Shown here piece after piece: positions 45,585 through 54,977 of a stretch of 64,000 nt of DNA. Source of the DNA: an uncultured Eudoraea sp. GTDB taxonomy: Bacteria; Bacteroidota; Bacteroidia; Flavobacteriales; Flavobacteriaceae. The position numbers and the translations under genes are program-made. Below the pieces are notes generated by a model, which saw nothing but the letters and a program-made list of their open reading frames with translations, had not been told where the DNA came from and made no database searches. The stretch covers positions 124,001 through 188,000 of the forward strand of contig CAMYIE010000004.1 in NCBI GenBank assembly GCA_947258405.1, read 5' to 3'. How positions within the stretch are numbered: the stretch's first letter is position 1; each line of letters starts with the position of its first letter.

Positions 45585-46418
45585 TTAGGGGTGAGTAGAC
45601 AGTTTTTTCTTAATTGCCCTGGCATACTGCTTCGAAACAGGTAACAGATCGTCATAACCCCTAAGGGTCACCGTCATGCTTCTTAAATTGGAATTCTCAA
45701 TTATGAAATATTCGGTATTAATTAAATAACGTCTGTGGCAGCGAGAGATCGGAGATAGGGGGTTAACTATTTGCGATTCGATATTCTTAAGACTGGAACG
45801 CAGCACTATTTTCTTGCGCTTATCGGCCGATCTATAGTGAACATCAACATAGTTGTCATCGCTGCTGATATAGAAGATGTCGTTGAGGTTCAGATCAATG
45901 GTTTTACCTTGTTGAGTGGTCACCCGGTAGGTTTCCCTCGAGGAGAGCTTTGCAATCCTATTCCGGTTAAAGTACTGCCAGATACCCAATACGAAAAAGG
46001 TGACAACGATACCTACTCCCAGAGTACGCAACAGCACCAAAAAAAATTCATGCCAGGTGAATTCACCAAAACCGCCCCAAATGTTCTTATATAGAAAATT
46101 ATTAGCACCCAGGACCACGATGAGTAGGGCATACCATAACAGGGCTTTTCCCAGTGTCCATTTCCTAAATAGTCTGGGATAAACGCTGGGGATAAACCAT
46201 TCCATAAAGAGCACGGAGAGAACAAAAAGCGCTCCTATTCCCAGGATAACCAGATCGACATACCATACACGGGTATCGTTGCGGATACCAAAAGGATTGT
46301 AAAGAAGTATAAAAATGCTGCCACCCAATCCAACCAGGAAGACCCAAAGAAGATTCTTTTTGCTTTTTGCTGGTCTGGGGAACGGGGTATTGAGAAAGCT
46401 GATCAGATTCATTTTCAT
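45585..46418 (-). CDS. Membrane-bound LytTR-type DNA-binding regulator
   Basis: The 277-residue protein has four or five membrane helices in its first 150 residues and a C-terminal LytTR DNA-binding domain. The LytTR part runs from about residue 175: QQGKTIDLNLNDIFYISSDD, then NYVDVHYRSADKRKKI and RCHRRYLINTEYFI. There is no receiver domain, so the signal probably comes through the membrane portion. Neighbouring genes on the same strand include the exported cupin protein, a plausible but unproven target. Two ATGs two codons apart exist at the start. Confidence 0.9.
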   Translation of the reverse strand: MKMNLISFLNTPFPRPAKSKKNLLWVFLVGLGGSIFILLYNPFGIRNDTRVWYVDLVILGIGALFVLSVLFMEWFIPSVYPRLFRKWTLGKALLWYALLIVVLGANNFLYKNIWGGFGEFTWHEFFLVLLRTLGVGIVVTFFVLGIWQYFNRNRIAKLSSRETYRVTTQQGKTIDLNLNDIFYISSDDNYVDVHYRSADKRKKIVLRSSLKNIESQIVNPLSPISRCHRRYLINTEYFIIENSNLRSMTVTLRGYDDLLPVSKQYARAIKKKLSTHP

Positions 46419-46467
46419 TGTTACTCCTTAAACAGCACAAGTATATTTATTAATAGGTGTTTAGGGA

Positions 46468-46998
46468 TCAATCTACCGCTATGGTGTCGATGAGCAAGCT
46501 AAACGATTCAGCCTTTTTATTACCGATGAGAAAGGCGATCTCTTCAATCTGATTGTGGGAGAAATTAGGTTGATTGAGCTTCCTGCCTCTGAAAGCAGGA
46601 ATCATCTCTCCCAGAGGGATCTCCACCTCTTCCCATTCGCCGGAGGATTTAAAATAGGCGATATAGGAATAGTATTCCCCGATGGAGTTTTTAACCCGAA
46701 ACTGATATCTTTTTCCATCCCCTTTCAATCTGATCTTAATTGTGTTAGATGGCTTTACTTCCATAGCTTCGAACCGGTACCGCAATGAGGAAAAACCACC
46801 GTTGTTCTCCAAAGAGACCGTGCCTTCATAGAGTCCATGACCTTCGGGTGTAAGGCGAAGACTGCCTTTCGATCTGCCACCCATCACCCCATCATCTACA
46901 ACGATCCAATTCTCCAGGCTTGCGTCTTTATTAAAATCAAATATCAATTGTTCAGTCATGGCTATTATCGTTAATATGAGAACAAGGAGGATCTTCAT
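46468..46998 (-). CDS. CIA30 family protein
   Basis: The 176-residue protein matches the CIA30 (complex I intermediate-associated protein 30) fold, a galactose-binding-like beta sandwich. It has WIVVDDGVMGGRSKGSLRLT, the GTVSLENNGGFSSLRYRFEA motif, and a C-terminal PNFSHNQIEEIAFLIGNKKA. In bacteria these proteins have no defined function. The N-terminus (MKILLVLILTIIAMTEQ) may be a short signal sequence. It overlaps by four bases with a short upstream frame. Confidence 0.85.
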   Translation of the reverse strand: MKILLVLILTIIAMTEQLIFDFNKDASLENWIVVDDGVMGGRSKGSLRLTPEGHGLYEGTVSLENNGGFSSLRYRFEAMEVKPSNTIKIRLKGDGKRYQFRVKNSIGEYYSYIAYFKSSGEWEEVEIPLGEMIPAFRGRKLNQPNFSHNQIEEIAFLIGNKKAESFSLLIDTIAVD

Positions 46999-47171
46999 GG
47001 GCTAGAAATGTATGTTTTGCCAATGCCACAAGATTCACCTGCGGATAAAAAAGTATCAGTGCAAATGCCAGGGACATTAAGTTCCATAAATATAACAAAC
47101 AATTCTGCTATTCCTCCAGACAGGCATAGGAAGGCATCGAACCAGCTTTCATGTTGAGATTCAGAGTGCAT
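46995..47171 (-). CDS. Possible 58-residue protein, doubtful
   Basis: A minus-strand frame starts at the ATG at 47169-47171 and ends in a TGA that overlaps the CIA30 ATG (ATGA). It encodes MHSESQHESWFDAFLCLSGG and a further hydrophobic stretch. The overlap would fit coupling, but I recognise no family and the composition is unusual, so it may be chance. The rest of the gap to 47278 holds a weak hairpin with a T-run on the plus strand (47170-47190). Confidence 0.25.
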   Translation of the reverse strand: MHSESQHESWFDAFLCLSGGIAELFVIFMELNVPGICTDTFLSAGESCGIGKTYISSP

Positions 47172-47278
47172 CTCTTCGCGGAGATTTTTTATGGTCCGAT
47201 ATCATCTCTTTCATTCAATTATAAATATGGTATATCAATGCAGAAATCCTGGTCATCTTTGGCCATTCTTTGAAATCT

Positions 47279-48061
47279 TTATTTTGTTTGAAATAGTTCG
47301 ATGGTATAGTCGAGCAACTCCATACCACCATGATTACCATGGCCCGGAATCACAATTTTTAGATCGGGATGGGTATTTTTAATATTTTGAACTGTAGTTG
47401 CCCATTCGTCTGTATTGGCATCTGAGAGATTTCCTTTTCCAGCTTGCATGGCTTTGATCAGGCATCCACCGAATAGTGTTTTTTCAGCTGGGATATAACC
47501 GACAATATTGTCTGTGGTATGCCCTGGTCCGAAGTATTCGGCTATCGCCGATTCGCTACCTACCCTGATAATGATCTTTTTGTCAAATCCATTTTCTGGT
47601 ATTACTTCATTATTAACTTTGGCAATTTTAAGGGTGGAATTCGCAGCATAGGAAGGTATCTGATGCTCATGAAATGCTTTTAATCCACCTAAACAATCCA
47701 CATGGAAATGGGTGACGAGCACAGCTACGATCTGTTTTTGTTGTTGTTTTTGAAGCCAGTTGATCAGTTCTGAAGATGCCTTGATATCGGTAGGAGTGTC
47801 ATAGATTATCGCTTCATTGCCGTTGAGGTATATCATACCATTGCAAGGCACATTACCATAGTCATCGGTTTCCAGATATGAGATGTGCTTAAGGATTTTT
47901 TCTCCTACTTGTTGTATCACTAATGTTTCAGACTGGTAGAGTTCGATTGAGGATTTCTCTGATTTACAAACCAGGAATACAAACGAACAGAAGATTAGTA
48001 TAACGACTCTTTGACCATAAATGGCTTTTCGGTAACCCACCAATGGAAGATCAGAACTCAT
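47279..48061 (-). CDS. Subclass B1 metallo-beta-lactamase
   Basis: The 260-residue protein has a hydrophobic leader (VVILIFCSFVFLVC, about residues 19-32) and then the MBL fold with all six B1 zinc ligands. These are His118, His120 and Asp122 in THFHVDCLGG, His181 in FGPGHTTDN, Cys200 in GGCLIK and His241 in PGHG. Lys203 three residues after the cysteine and the GNLSDAN segment match the substrate-contacting positions of B1 enzymes. It should hydrolyse beta-lactams, probably including carbapenems, but activity is inferred from motifs only. The start overlaps the upstream gene by four bases (ATGA). Whether the leader is cleaved or lipidated is unclear. Confidence 0.9.
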   Translation of the reverse strand: MSSDLPLVGYRKAIYGQRVVILIFCSFVFLVCKSEKSSIELYQSETLVIQQVGEKILKHISYLETDDYGNVPCNGMIYLNGNEAIIYDTPTDIKASSELINWLQKQQQKQIVAVLVTHFHVDCLGGLKAFHEHQIPSYAANSTLKIAKVNNEVIPENGFDKKIIIRVGSESAIAEYFGPGHTTDNIVGYIPAEKTLFGGCLIKAMQAGKGNLSDANTDEWATTVQNIKNTHPDLKIVIPGHGNHGGMELLDYTIELFQTK

Positions 48062-48543
48062 AGTGCGGAGGTCATTTGTCCGAGGTTAATTTTTTCAGCT
48101 TTTTTAAATCGCAGTTCACGGACATATTCCATATTCTTCCACAGGTAGGCGTTTCCTTTTAGCATATTGGTCCCTTTCATTCTACGATTTAAGCGTTTTA
48201 TCTCTTTTTCAGTGGCTTTTCTTTTCGCACCCAGTTCACCATAGAGTTTGATGGCAGGATATTTCGAAAATTTTACATTGAACAGGGATATAATCCAGAA
48301 GATCCGGCCGCTATTAACGCCTAAGAGGCATACACTGGGGTTTGTTTTGGCATGCCGGGGTAGTTTTGAAGGATATTTTTCAAAATAAAACCCGGTTTGA
48401 TTGTCGTTTAGAAAAAGTGAACCAATAGGCGTTACGGTCGGATTGTTATCTGAATCAACAGAAGCCACCGAAATATGGAAGTTGGTGCTGAAACTTTTAT
48501 TAAAGTGCTTTCGAATTTTGTCCCAGTCTTTATTTAGATCCAT
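48058..48543 (-). CDS. Pyridoxamine 5'-phosphate oxidase-like flavin-fold protein
   Basis: The 161-residue protein is a split-barrel PNPOx-like protein: FHISVASVDSDNNPTVTPIG, then LPRHAKTNPSVCLLGVNSGR and a C-terminal YLWKNMEYVRELRFKKAEKI. Such folds bind FMN or F420 and often act as small redox proteins. Catalytic details are not evident. It overlaps the B1 metallo-beta-lactamase gene by four bases, so the two are translated together. The pairing has no obvious chemical logic. Confidence 0.8.
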   Translation of the reverse strand: MDLNKDWDKIRKHFNKSFSTNFHISVASVDSDNNPTVTPIGSLFLNDNQTGFYFEKYPSKLPRHAKTNPSVCLLGVNSGRIFWIISLFNVKFSKYPAIKLYGELGAKRKATEKEIKRLNRRMKGTNMLKGNAYLWKNMEYVRELRFKKAEKINLGQMTSAL

Positions 48544-48646
48544 GATACTGCCACAATCTATAACCTAGTAGCTACTAAATTTACTAAAAAAGCGCAAGGA
48601 TCGATTGTTTAGAAAGTGTATTGATCGAAAAAGCTAAAAGATTTGA

Positions 48647-49501
48647 TTATAATTTTTCCTTAATTGCTTTTCTCCAAAAATACAGGGAAAAGACCAGGGT
48701 TATCAGGGCGAACATAATTCCATATTCGCCAAACCAAGGCTCGTTTCCCTCAACTTGTGCGGTTAATGGAGGAAATATTTTCTGAACATAAACATTGCTA
48801 ACCGCATGAAAGATCACTGCTGGCCAAAGACTGTTGGATTTAAAGGTATAGTAGGTCATCATAAACGACATCGAGATGATGACAACAAAAAAAACCGCCA
48901 TCTCGAGGATGATGTTACTCCCGTAAAATACAATAATTGGCCAATGCCAGGAGGCCCAGACAATTCCACTAACCAGGGAGACTCCGGAGAAAGGGAGCAC
49001 CTTCCTCAATTCATAAATGAAGAAACCTCGCCAGCCGATTTCTTCTCCTAAAGTGGTAGCCATGGCCCTTATTACGCCAACAGTCCCTAATAGTACAACC
49101 CCCGCAGCAGCTGCTAATTCCGGACTCATGGTACCTATTCCTATTAGTCCCAGTTCCTGTGCCCATCTTAAAATACCTGTACTATCGGTTATTCCTCCAA
49201 ATCCGAAAATCCATAAAAACAGATAGGTTATCGCAACATACAATGCAGGAATAAAATAGGAAAGGCTGATATATTTTCTTTGAGCCCACTTCCAGGGTAA
49301 AGAAGAAATTGATCGCCCATTTAATTTGAGGGTGATAAATGCCGCCAAAGCCGGACACCACATAAGCCCTCCAATATAGATACTGGAAGGGTAAAGATTT
49401 ACGATAGCAAAGTGGAATATTGAACTGGTAGCAGTCACAATAGCCAGAAAAACCAAAATGGTTCTCCAGGCTTTCTTCCGTTCGTCTCCTTGTTTTAGCA
49501 T
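48647..49501 (-). CDS. CPBP family intramembrane metalloprotease
   Basis: The 284-residue membrane protein has eight or so helices and the CPBP motif GEEIGWRGFFIYELRKV at about residue 155. Histidines follow in WASWHWPIIVF and VIFHAVSNVYVQ. This is the second CPBP protein in the window. The two share only the family motifs at a glance, so they are not a recent duplication. Substrate unknown. Confidence 0.9.
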   Translation of the reverse strand: MLKQGDERKKAWRTILVFLAIVTATSSIFHFAIVNLYPSSIYIGGLMWCPALAAFITLKLNGRSISSLPWKWAQRKYISLSYFIPALYVAITYLFLWIFGFGGITDSTGILRWAQELGLIGIGTMSPELAAAAGVVLLGTVGVIRAMATTLGEEIGWRGFFIYELRKVLPFSGVSLVSGIVWASWHWPIIVFYGSNIILEMAVFFVVIISMSFMMTYYTFKSNSLWPAVIFHAVSNVYVQKIFPPLTAQVEGNEPWFGEYGIMFALITLVFSLYFWRKAIKEKL

Positions 49502-49628
49502 TTGATTCTTGTGGCTTGCATATCAGGAAGACGAAGAGCTATTCATTTTGTTACGGAGTTCCAGCAGACCTGTAGAATTCGATTCGGGTTTCCATGAATT
49601 TCATCCCCACAGTCTTCCAGGAGGTATT

Positions 49629-50171
49629 TTAGACTGATCTTGTATACGCTTCTTTAATCCATTCTTTTAACTCGTTGTCGAGATCATTTATATCCGTCAG
49701 TTGCACCCGGTGCGTACACATGGTTCCAAAAGGCCCCGAATTCCCAAGCCGTTCCGTAGTAGGTTTGTCTTTAAGTTTAAATCCCAGATCGATCCGGGTC
49801 TTAGTGGCGGGTTTGATCAGCAAAAATTGTCTTTTCCTGATGATGCTTACACTGGTTTTTTTGGGGGTTATAGTGACATCGGTCCCCAGTGTTTTTACAA
49901 ATGAAATCAACTGTTCGTAGAGTGAAAAGAGGTCTTCCTTGCCCTTGTATTGAGCAGCGACAAGATCTTCATCTGAAGCAGCATCGTTTTTAGAAAGCGT
50001 TACAATGGTATTCGCAAATCCGTGGGTAACATTGTGTTCAGATTTTAAGAATTTAACGGCCTCCGAATGTTTGGAAAACGTTTTATTTTTTAAAATACTT
50101 TTCCATTCTTCTAATGATTTACCGGTTTTCTCCGGCATATTATCGATCATTGTTTGAAGGGCTTTTTCCAT
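49629..50171 (-). CDS. DUF4287 and DUF5655 domain protein
   Basis: From the ATG at 50169-50171 the 180-residue product begins MEKALQTMIDNMPEKTGKSL, which matches DUF4287 (about residues 1-65). It continues into a DUF5655 domain from about residue 85: YEQLISFVKTLGTDVTITPK, RRKRQFLLIKPATKTRIDLG-like strands, and TEERLGNSG-type loop. The longer frame overlaps the neighbouring VOC gene and is unlikely. The two domains are often fused in Bacteroidota. No function is known. It starts 23 bp after the VOC gene on the same strand. Confidence 0.82.
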   Translation of the reverse strand: MEKALQTMIDNMPEKTGKSLEEWKSILKNKTFSKHSEAVKFLKSEHNVTHGFANTIVTLSKNDAASDEDLVAAQYKGKEDLFSLYEQLISFVKTLGTDVTITPKKTSVSIIRKRQFLLIKPATKTRIDLGFKLKDKPTTERLGNSGPFGTMCTHRVQLTDINDLDNELKEWIKEAYTRSV

Positions 50172-50193
50172 CGCTTTGTTGTTTTTACTTTTT

Positions 50194-50535
50194 CTATTTA
50201 TCCGACCAGACCGCCAATTCATTTCCACTGGGATCTCTAAAATGAAATCTCCTTCCCCCTGGAAAGGAGAAAATTTCTTTTGCAATTTCACCACCCTTAA
50301 TGGTGATCTCTTGTTTTATCGTTTCAAGATCTTCATGATATAGTACTATCAGCACTCCATTGATTATAGGATCTTCTGTTTTTTCGAATCCACCGTTAAT
50401 GCCGCTTTCTGAGAAGGAACAATAGGTGGGGCCGTAATCGGTAAATTTCCAGCCAAAAAGTTTGCTGTAGAAGTCTTTAATGATCCCCAGATCCCTGGCC
50501 TTGAATTCTATATAGTCTATGTGGTTATTAATCAT
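50194..50535 (-). CDS. VOC family protein (glyoxalase/bleomycin-resistance type)
   Basis: From the ATG at 50533-50535 the 113-residue product is a single-domain VOC protein: HIDYIEFKARDLGIIKDFYS, then KLFGWKFTDYGPTYC and RRFHFRDPSGNELAVWSDK. The upstream start at 50598 would add a hydrophobic 21-residue extension, so the shorter form is preferred. Its ligand is unknown. It is followed by the DUF4287/DUF5655 gene. Confidence 0.88.
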   Translation of the reverse strand: MINNHIDYIEFKARDLGIIKDFYSKLFGWKFTDYGPTYCSFSESGINGGFEKTEDPIINGVLIVLYHEDLETIKQEITIKGGEIAKEIFSFPGGRRFHFRDPSGNELAVWSDK

Positions 50536-50755
50536 ATTGTCCCAGAATATTTTATATGGTATAGTTAAAAGTAGGACAAATTTCTTTTTAGCAACCAATG
50601 CTGGATGTTTTCCTTCTTTGGCTATCTACTCAGTAGTAGACCTATTGATAATCAAATCTATAGGTATTAGCGGGGAAACAGTCTGTATCAAAGCATCTAA
50701 CGATATAAAGATCAGTCAGATTTATTAAGGAAAACAGGTCTTCGCCAAAAATCGA

Positions 50756-51859
50756 CTAATAGTTTATTGCAGAATTGAGTTTCTGCCACATCTCGTCATG
50801 AAATTCTACAGGGACAAGCGCACCATCCGGAGCCTCTCCCATTCGTATGACCACCAGGTTTTGACTGGGTACTATTTCTACAAACTGTCCGTTTTTACCC
50901 ATTCCGGCAAACAGGTCGTCAGGAGCATTGGGAGATAATTCTATATCGAAAGATGTTGGGAGTGAAGGAAAGATAATACTATTCTTTCCATTCAACCACC
51001 ATAGATATCCATAGGAAGGGTTCAGGTCCTGTGAGGTGCTGACCATCTGATAATAGTAGTTTTCATCCGATAGAACAGGGGTATCATTCCAGTTCCCTTT
51101 ATTTAAAATCAATAAACCAAATCTGGCCATGTCTCTGGCAGTACTCCAATACACATTGTTATATCCCAGAGCTATCCATTGGCCACTCATACCTATAACA
51201 GTTTCAATTTTTTGGTCGGTATAGAGATTATAATCACTGCCGGTGGCATTGCTTACCACCTGTTCCAGTAAGGTATAAGGAGCATTGTGATAGAACCATT
51301 GAGTACCGGCATCACTTTTGTATTCAAGACAAGAAGGATCTGTACAATCCACATCCGGCACCTGGTATTCCATACCGGTGGTCATAGTTAACTGATTTCT
51401 GATCGTAATAAGGTTTTCTTTTTCCTCAATCATTGAGGTCCACCCGTTGCCCAAGTAGTCCGACGTTTTGTCGTTGATGTTTAATCGGCCTTCCTGTTGT
51501 GCGATACCAACCAATGTGGCTGTCAGGGTCTTTCCCGCCGATGCCCAATACCATTGACTATTGGTGTCAAAGCTTGCGGTATTGGTGATATTGTTTCCCC
51601 AGTAGTTTTCGATAACTATTTTACCGTCTTTTAGAACGATAAAGGCCCTTGTATCGTTCGACTCCAAATAATCGTAAAGATCCTCCAGCTCACTTTCATT
51701 CCAGTTAAGAGCATTGGGGGAGGTAGTTTCCCATTCCAGGCCACTGCCCGGCGGAAAATACAATTCCTCCTCTGTTAATTCGGGATCCGGATCAACATCG
51801 TCATTGCTGCAGCCGGCAAGAAGTATTATAAGTAGTAAGGGTGATAAAAGTGTTTTCAT
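50756..51859 (-). CDS. Serine beta-lactamase/penicillin-binding family lipoprotein
   Basis: The 367-residue protein has a lipoprotein signal ending in LLAGC (Cys17) and an AmpC-like serine hydrolase domain. The SxxK motif is Ser107-Ala-Gly-Lys110 in YWASAGKTL, and the second motif is Tyr190-His-Asn192 in FYHNAP. The C-terminal part contains AGMGKNGQFVEIVPSQNLVV, the region of the third motif. Such proteins include D-aminopeptidases, esterases and lactamase homologues, so beta-lactam hydrolysis cannot be assumed. It lies near, but is not linked to, the B1 lactamase gene. Confidence 0.88.
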   Translation of the reverse strand: MKTLLSPLLLIILLAGCSNDDVDPDPELTEEELYFPPGSGLEWETTSPNALNWNESELEDLYDYLESNDTRAFIVLKDGKIVIENYWGNNITNTASFDTNSQWYWASAGKTLTATLVGIAQQEGRLNINDKTSDYLGNGWTSMIEEKENLITIRNQLTMTTGMEYQVPDVDCTDPSCLEYKSDAGTQWFYHNAPYTLLEQVVSNATGSDYNLYTDQKIETVIGMSGQWIALGYNNVYWSTARDMARFGLLILNKGNWNDTPVLSDENYYYQMVSTSQDLNPSYGYLWWLNGKNSIIFPSLPTSFDIELSPNAPDDLFAGMGKNGQFVEIVPSQNLVVIRMGEAPDGALVPVEFHDEMWQKLNSAINY

Positions 51860-51983
51860 CAGATCAGATGTTTAATATTCTTATGTACGACTCCCTTCCT
51901 GTCAAAAGGATTAAATCAGTATTGCCGATTGGAGTCACTAATACTAAACGTCCGACATTTAATGGCTATTGCCCATAAAATTA

Positions 51984-53408
51984 TTATAAGGACGATGACC
52001 ATAAGATCCAGGGTGTGGCCAAAAGGAAGATTACCGTGTTTAATACGGTAATGATGACACCTTGTTTATAAATCTCTCTGGATGGTAGAAAGCCACTTCC
52101 GGCAAACAACACATTTGAACTGGAAGCCTGAGGGGTAACCACAGCAAAGTAATTGGTGGCAAAAGACAGCATAAATGCCATGAGGGCAGCAGGTACTTCA
52201 GCATTTACAGCTACTTGTAAGAAAACTGCATATAAAGCCAGTAAATGAGCGGTCTGACTTACAAAAAGATAGTGGATAGCTACATATAGTACCGTGAGGA
52301 GTATATAAACCGTCACCCAGTTATAATCGCTGATATAGGTAGCTATCTGGGCACCCAGGGTTTTCATAAAGCCCATATCGTTCAATGCGGTACTCATCAT
52401 ATATAAAATAGCAAACCACACATAGGTTTCGAGCGCATCACCAGCACCTTCCCGGATATCTTTGAGTGTGTAGACATTCGCCAAAATCAATATCGATAAT
52501 CCAAGAAATGCTACAATAGCCAGGTTTATATTCAAGACCGGGGAAAAAGCCCAAAGGAGTACCATTCCAAAAAATGTAATACCCATAATCCATTCCTTTC
52601 TGCTCATGGGCCCCATGTTTTCCAGTGCTTTCCTGGCCATTTCAGGTGCTTCGGGCGTGTATTTGTTTTCAGGCGGGAAGAGCTTATATAATACGATAGG
52701 TATTAACAAAAGGGCTATGAGACAGGGTACCGATGCCACAAAGACCCAGTTCCCAAAATTCATATTTACACCAAATTGAGCTGCGAGTCCTGCACCTACC
52801 GGGTTAGCGGCCATCCCGGTAAACCAAAGAGCAGAACTGATAGTATGGCCCGATATCGCGGTCATCATCAGATAACTACCCGTTTTTTTCCTGCCTTCGG
52901 GTGTAGGAGTGGATCCGGTGTCTAAGGATAATGCATGTGTAATAGGATACAAAATTCCCGATCGGGCAGTATTACTTGGAATAGCCGGCCCCAGGAGCGT
53001 ATCTGTGGCCACAATACAATAACCCAGATTTAATGTCGATTTCCCAAAACGGCGAATGAGCAAAAAGGCAATTCTTCTGCCCAGGCCCGATTTAATAACC
53101 CCTTTTGCAACTAAAAATGCGGCCAGGATAAGGAGTATAAAACTCTCTGAGAAGCCAGAAAAAGCTTTTTCCGGAGTAAGTACTCTTAGCAGTACCACAG
53201 CCACCAAAGCAATAATAGATGCCGTAAATATCGACAGGGCTTCGATAAGGACTCCGATGATAGCGGTGAAGAAAATGGTGAATAAATGCCAGGCGTCGGC
53301 CGACAAGTCCCATGGAATGGGCATATTCCAGATAGCTATGCCAATAAGAAGTGTGATTATCCTCTTTATCCAAAGAACTTTCTGGTTGACATTGGTAGGT
53401 GCTTTCAC
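51984..53408 (-). CDS. DASS/SLC13 family sodium-coupled anion symporter
   Basis: The 474-residue protein has about twelve membrane helices and the DASS pattern: AFSGFSESFILLILAAFLVA with the conserved SxS/T region and GPAIPSNTARSGILYPIT. Its second half has APQASSSNVLFAGSGFL. Members transport di- or tricarboxylates, sulfate or phosphate with Na+. Which anion is used is not evident, although similarity to 2-oxoglutarate/malate carriers suggests a dicarboxylate. The start codon is GTG and no better ATG is available upstream. It stands alone. Confidence 0.93.
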   Translation of the reverse strand: MKAPTNVNQKVLWIKRIITLLIGIAIWNMPIPWDLSADAWHLFTIFFTAIIGVLIEALSIFTASIIALVAVVLLRVLTPEKAFSGFSESFILLILAAFLVAKGVIKSGLGRRIAFLLIRRFGKSTLNLGYCIVATDTLLGPAIPSNTARSGILYPITHALSLDTGSTPTPEGRKKTGSYLMMTAISGHTISSALWFTGMAANPVGAGLAAQFGVNMNFGNWVFVASVPCLIALLLIPIVLYKLFPPENKYTPEAPEMARKALENMGPMSRKEWIMGITFFGMVLLWAFSPVLNINLAIVAFLGLSILILANVYTLKDIREGAGDALETYVWFAILYMMSTALNDMGFMKTLGAQIATYISDYNWVTVYILLTVLYVAIHYLFVSQTAHLLALYAVFLQVAVNAEVPAALMAFMLSFATNYFAVVTPQASSSNVLFAGSGFLPSREIYKQGVIITVLNTVIFLLATPWILWSSSL

Positions 53409-53843
53409 TTAGTTATGGTTGATATGTTTCTATTGCAATCCCACTTTACAGGTGGGAAAATACTATAAAAATCCCTGCTGTCACAGTATATCTATTGCCC
53501 ATTTGTTTTACTTAAATCACCCATTTTGGTCCTTTCCGTACTATTCTTGGAGTTCATCTTTTGGGCATTTCCTATCATTTCCACAAGGATTAGAAATTAA
53601 ATCAATCTATTCAATGGTGCTTGTGAACCGTTGAAAACGTGTAATTCTGCTTCTTTAAAACATTTGTTGCCACGTTGACAGTACGGAGGCAATAGTTTCT
53701 GCATTTCAATGTATTGGACCGCTTCTTTTACCCATAACCAATAGAATATTGCTAGTCTATTTTGATTTAAGATGATTTTTCAAATTAGTATTCAGGGTTA
53801 AGATCCCGGCACGCTAATTATATTGTACCCTCTGCTTGTATAT
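53409..53843. other. Gene-free stretch, possible short gene remnant
   Basis: A minus-strand frame of about 55 codons ending at 53597-53599 reads AIFYWLWVKEAVQYIEMQKL, then LPPYCQRGNKCFKEAELHVF. It has protein-like composition but no start codon, and the frame is closed by a stop upstream. I could not name a family. I see nothing else, apart from a weak CCCAC/GTGGG hairpin near 53440-53456. Confidence 0.35.
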
Positions 53844-54758
53844 CTATAACTGTCTTTCGAGCTTTTTCCGATTCCAGTCCGAAATATTTACTGCGGCTTC
53901 GTAAGTGGTTTGAAGAAAATCATATAAGGTTTCCTCGGGGTTTTCTGCATTTCTAACATCGTCGTATTTCAACATAAATTCACCCATTTCCTGACTAAAA
54001 AAGGCTTGATTTGGCTTAACATCCTGCTCGGCAAAACCTTCTGGACTCGGATAAGCGTAGGCATAAAAAATAGGCGTTGGGAAATCTTTAGATCCGGGCC
54101 AGAACCCCGCACTGCTCACTTCCTGGGAATAGGCTTCCTGCATTACTTCCAATGGCATATTAGGCATTCCCCCCGGATGCAGAGGAGCAGGGTTCCCAGA
54201 AAACCTGGTTACCGCCAGATCAAATGCGCCCCAAAAGAGATGGACCGGACTACATTTTCCAATGAAATCAGTTCTGAAATGATTGAAAACATTATTGGCT
54301 TTCAACATGGCCTGCCAAATGGTATTGGCCGCTTTTGGATCATATGATCTGTTTACCGTATTCTCAGCAAATGGTATGGCAGGTTCGATTTCATTTGGAC
54401 TCGAATGTATTTTTACGTCAATGCCCATAGCGTTTAATTTGTCGAATAATTCATTGTAGAAATCGGCGACTGTTTTTGGTTGCAGTTCTATACTCGAATT
54501 ACCCGCCTCAGAAGAACGTATCAACAATTTGTGTTGCTTAAAATCGAATTCCAATTCGATTATTTGCCTCTGGTATGGTATGGCATGAGTAGAGAATCCC
54601 CTTGCTGTAATATAAAGTGCCGTATGCCAGGAGTGATTTTGCCAGGGCATGGTTCTGAGACGTATTTTCCCAACAATTTGTATCCACTGATGAAGTGTTT
54701 CCAGCGTTTCCTGTAATTCAACAAAATTTAATTCAGGCCAATTGTGATTTTTTTTCAT
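53844..54758 (-). CDS. DUF5996 family protein
   Basis: The 304-residue cytosolic protein matches DUF5996: WPELNFVELQETLETLHQWI, then LRTMPWQNHSWHTALYITAR and LHPGGMPNMPLEVMQEAYSQ. The many His, Asp and Trp residues (NHSWH, SPVHLFWGAFDL) hint at a binding pocket, but no activity is known. It stands alone. Confidence 0.85.
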   Translation of the reverse strand: MKKNHNWPELNFVELQETLETLHQWIQIVGKIRLRTMPWQNHSWHTALYITARGFSTHAIPYQRQIIELEFDFKQHKLLIRSSEAGNSSIELQPKTVADFYNELFDKLNAMGIDVKIHSSPNEIEPAIPFAENTVNRSYDPKAANTIWQAMLKANNVFNHFRTDFIGKCSPVHLFWGAFDLAVTRFSGNPAPLHPGGMPNMPLEVMQEAYSQEVSSAGFWPGSKDFPTPIFYAYAYPSPEGFAEQDVKPNQAFFSQEMGEFMLKYDDVRNAENPEETLYDFLQTTYEAAVNISDWNRKKLERQL

Positions 54759-54977
54759 AAGAGATCTATTAAAGGCTGCCAGCGGTTATCGTAAGTCTTT
54801 TGCTGTCTAACCTGCAGTCTGTACTATCACAACTAAAATACAAGGAATTCTATCATTAACCCCACATATCCAATTTACATCTTTTAAAAAATGCTCTAAA
54901 GACTATCGATTAAAATTCGTGATATATACTCTACTCAGGAATCCTTATAAAATGAGTGCGGGCTAAAATCTGCTGCT

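Noticed and set aside
47130-47150. tRNA-like T-arm sequence (GGTTCGATGCC on the minus strand)
   Set aside because: No acceptor, D or anticodon arm can be folded around it.
50756-51859. Class C beta-lactamase
   Set aside because: The SxxK and YxN motifs are shared with esterases and peptidases of the same family, and the lipoprotein context does not favour a true lactamase.
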